This document shows, piece after piece, positions 63,075 through 64,000 of a stretch of DNA of 64,000 bases. Numbering within the stretch: position 1 is the first letter of the stretch; each line of letters opens with the position of its first letter. Under the pieces are notes generated by a model. The model saw nothing but the letters and a program-made list of their open reading frames with translations. It had not been told where the DNA came from and made no database searches. Origin of the DNA: JAJNPS01 sp031378845 (GTDB taxonomy: Bacteria > Pseudomonadota > Alphaproteobacteria > Rhodobacterales > Rhodobacteraceae); NCBI GenBank assembly GCA_031378845.1, contig JANNES010000015.1, forward strand, positions 434,001 to 498,000, in the 5' to 3' direction. Both the position numbers and the translations under genes were made by a program.

Positions 63075-63088
63075 TTTTCTGGAACGCC

Positions 63089-63709
63089 ATGTCCGAACCG
63101 ATGTCCGACCTCATCGCCAAATCCGCCATCGACCGCCGTCTGGCTGGCATCGTGACGCCCGTGCTTGGCGCGCTGGGGTTTGAACTGGTGCGCATCCGTC
63201 TGATGGGCGGCAAGACGCGGATCTTGCAGATCATGGCCGACAAGCCTGACGGCGGGATCGAGGTTGACGATTGCGCCGACATCTCTTCCGCCGTCTCGGC
63301 CGTCCTTGATGTCGAGGATCCGATCGAGGAAAACTATGTTCTGGAGGTGTCCAGCCCCGGCATCGACCGCCCGCTGACCCGCCTGAAAGACTTTGACATG
63401 TGGTCCGGCTGGGAGGCACGGATCGAGACGACCGAACTGATCGACGGACGCCGCCGCTTCAAGGGCACCCTTGCAGGCACCGAGGCCGACGAAGTGCTGA
63501 TCACCCTGACCGAAGGCGAGTCCGAGGTGACGATCGGCCTCAAGTTCGACTGGCTCAGTGATGCCAAGCTGATCCTGACCGATGAGCTGATCGCCGAGAT
63601 GCTGCGCCAGAAAAAGGCCACCGCCGACTTTGACGAAGCTGAGTTTGACGAAATCCAAACATCCGAAGGCGGGGACGACGACGAACCCGCCCCCGTAACC
63701 AAACACTAG
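63089..63709 (+). CDS. rimP: Ribosome maturation factor RimP
   Basis: A 206-residue protein needed for 30S subunit maturation. The core has LGFELVRIRLMGGKTRILQI and the signature LEVSSPGIDRPLTRLKDF; a C-terminal acidic tail (EGGDDDEPAPVTKH) is typical of roseobacter proteins. Start at 63089; an in-frame ATG at 63101 is also possible. It is followed by nusA after 17 bases in the classical rimP-nusA-infB operon order. Confidence 0.96.
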   Translation: MSEPMSDLIAKSAIDRRLAGIVTPVLGALGFELVRIRLMGGKTRILQIMADKPDGGIEVDDCADISSAVSAVLDVEDPIEENYVLEVSSPGIDRPLTRLKDFDMWSGWEARIETTELIDGRRRFKGTLAGTEADEVLITLTEGESEVTIGLKFDWLSDAKLILTDELIAEMLRQKKATADFDEAEFDEIQTSEGGDDDEPAPVTKH

Positions 63710-63726
63710 ACCTCTGGGAGAGACCG

Positions 63727-64000
63727 ATGGCGATTACCTCAGCAAACCAGCTGGAGCTTTTGCAGACCGCCGAGGCGGTAGCCCGCGAAAAGATGATCGA
63801 CCCCGAACTGGTGATCCAGGCGATGGAGGACAGCCTCGCGCGCGCCGCCAAGTCCCGCTACGGCGCTGACATGGACATCCGGGTCAAGATCGACCGCAAG
63901 ACCGGCCGCGCCAGCTTTGCCCGCATTCGCACCGTGGTCGAGGATGAACTGGCTGAAAACCACCACGCCCAACTGACCGTGAAACAAGCCAAGGACTTCC
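63727..64000 (+). CDS. nusA: Transcription termination/antitermination factor NusA, N-terminal part
   Basis: The first 91 codons, starting ATG at 63727 with GGGAG before it, read MAITSANQLELLQTAEAVA and then DPELVIQAMEDSLARAAKSR and YGADMDIRVKIDRKTG, the RNA-polymerase-binding N-terminal domain of NusA. The gene continues past the window end. NusA helps both pausing and antitermination and is commonly autoregulated, which fits the terminator in the upstream leader. Confidence 0.97.
   Translation, partial: MAITSANQLELLQTAEAVAREKMIDPELVIQAMEDSLARAAKSRYGADMDIRVKIDRKTGRASFARIRTVVEDELAENHHAQLTVKQAKDF

Overview
The window looks like a chromosomal segment of a marine-type Rhodobacterales alphaproteobacterium (Roseobacter group). 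This is inferred from high GC content, GC-rich third codon positions, the gene families present (urea ABC importer with a long UrtB, TamA/TamB with a roseobacter-like layout, short IlvA, Hsp33-NUDIX-CCA chain, rimP-nusA) and dense packing with many ATGA/GTGA start-stop overlaps. I saw no tRNA, rRNA, insertion sequence, prophage or CRISPR array.

Layout. 1-3525: urea importer genes urtC(partial)-urtB-urtA on the minus strand, with a foldable urtA leader. 3873-6512: mutS. 6605-7977: two decayed genes (an SMP-30/royal-jelly-like protein and an SDR reductase) next to an intact TetR gene with a likely operator. 8673-12353: secreted MsrA, then an aminotransferase IV / PhyH dioxygenase / sulfotransferase-like trio of unknown pathway. 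12499-17564: exported alpha/beta hydrolase, argG, a small hypothetical gene and ilvA. 17605-19372: divergent HPt protein and response-regulator/PP2C phosphatase. 19369-27576: NUDIX, hslO, CoA pyrophosphatase, cca, two half-ABC exporters and an RNA methyltransferase, mostly translationally coupled. 27661-31973: two L,D-transpeptidases, a CAP-domain lipoprotein, a 59-residue membrane peptide with a strong terminator, hemH and an NDUFAF5-like methyltransferase. 31997-34349: comF, glutaredoxin, nitrilase and MarR. 34454-37928: epimerase, sugar transferase and nucleotide-sugar dehydratase in one overlapping operon. 38007-43360: tamA-tamB. 43480-52662: a complete xylose unit (ROK repressor, xylF, xylH, xylG, xylB, xylA and a GH3 enzyme). 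52659-54606: BrkB/YihY membrane protein and an aldo/keto reductase. 54575-61181: an unusual accessory group made of a SARP-type regulator, a PAP2/haloperoxidase with an octameric Gly-His-His tag, a subtilase without signal peptide and an alpha-oxoamine synthase. 61178-64000: ubiG, proline iminopeptidase, rimP and the start of nusA.

The strongest candidates for new biology are the SARP/GHH-phosphatase/subtilase/oxoamine-synthase locus with its direct-repeat operator candidate, the aminotransferase-dioxygenase-sulfotransferase trio, the two-state RNA fold that can hide the urtA ribosome binding site, and a terminator placed between the rimP promoter and the rimP start codon. All functional statements come from reading motifs and context; no database search was possible.
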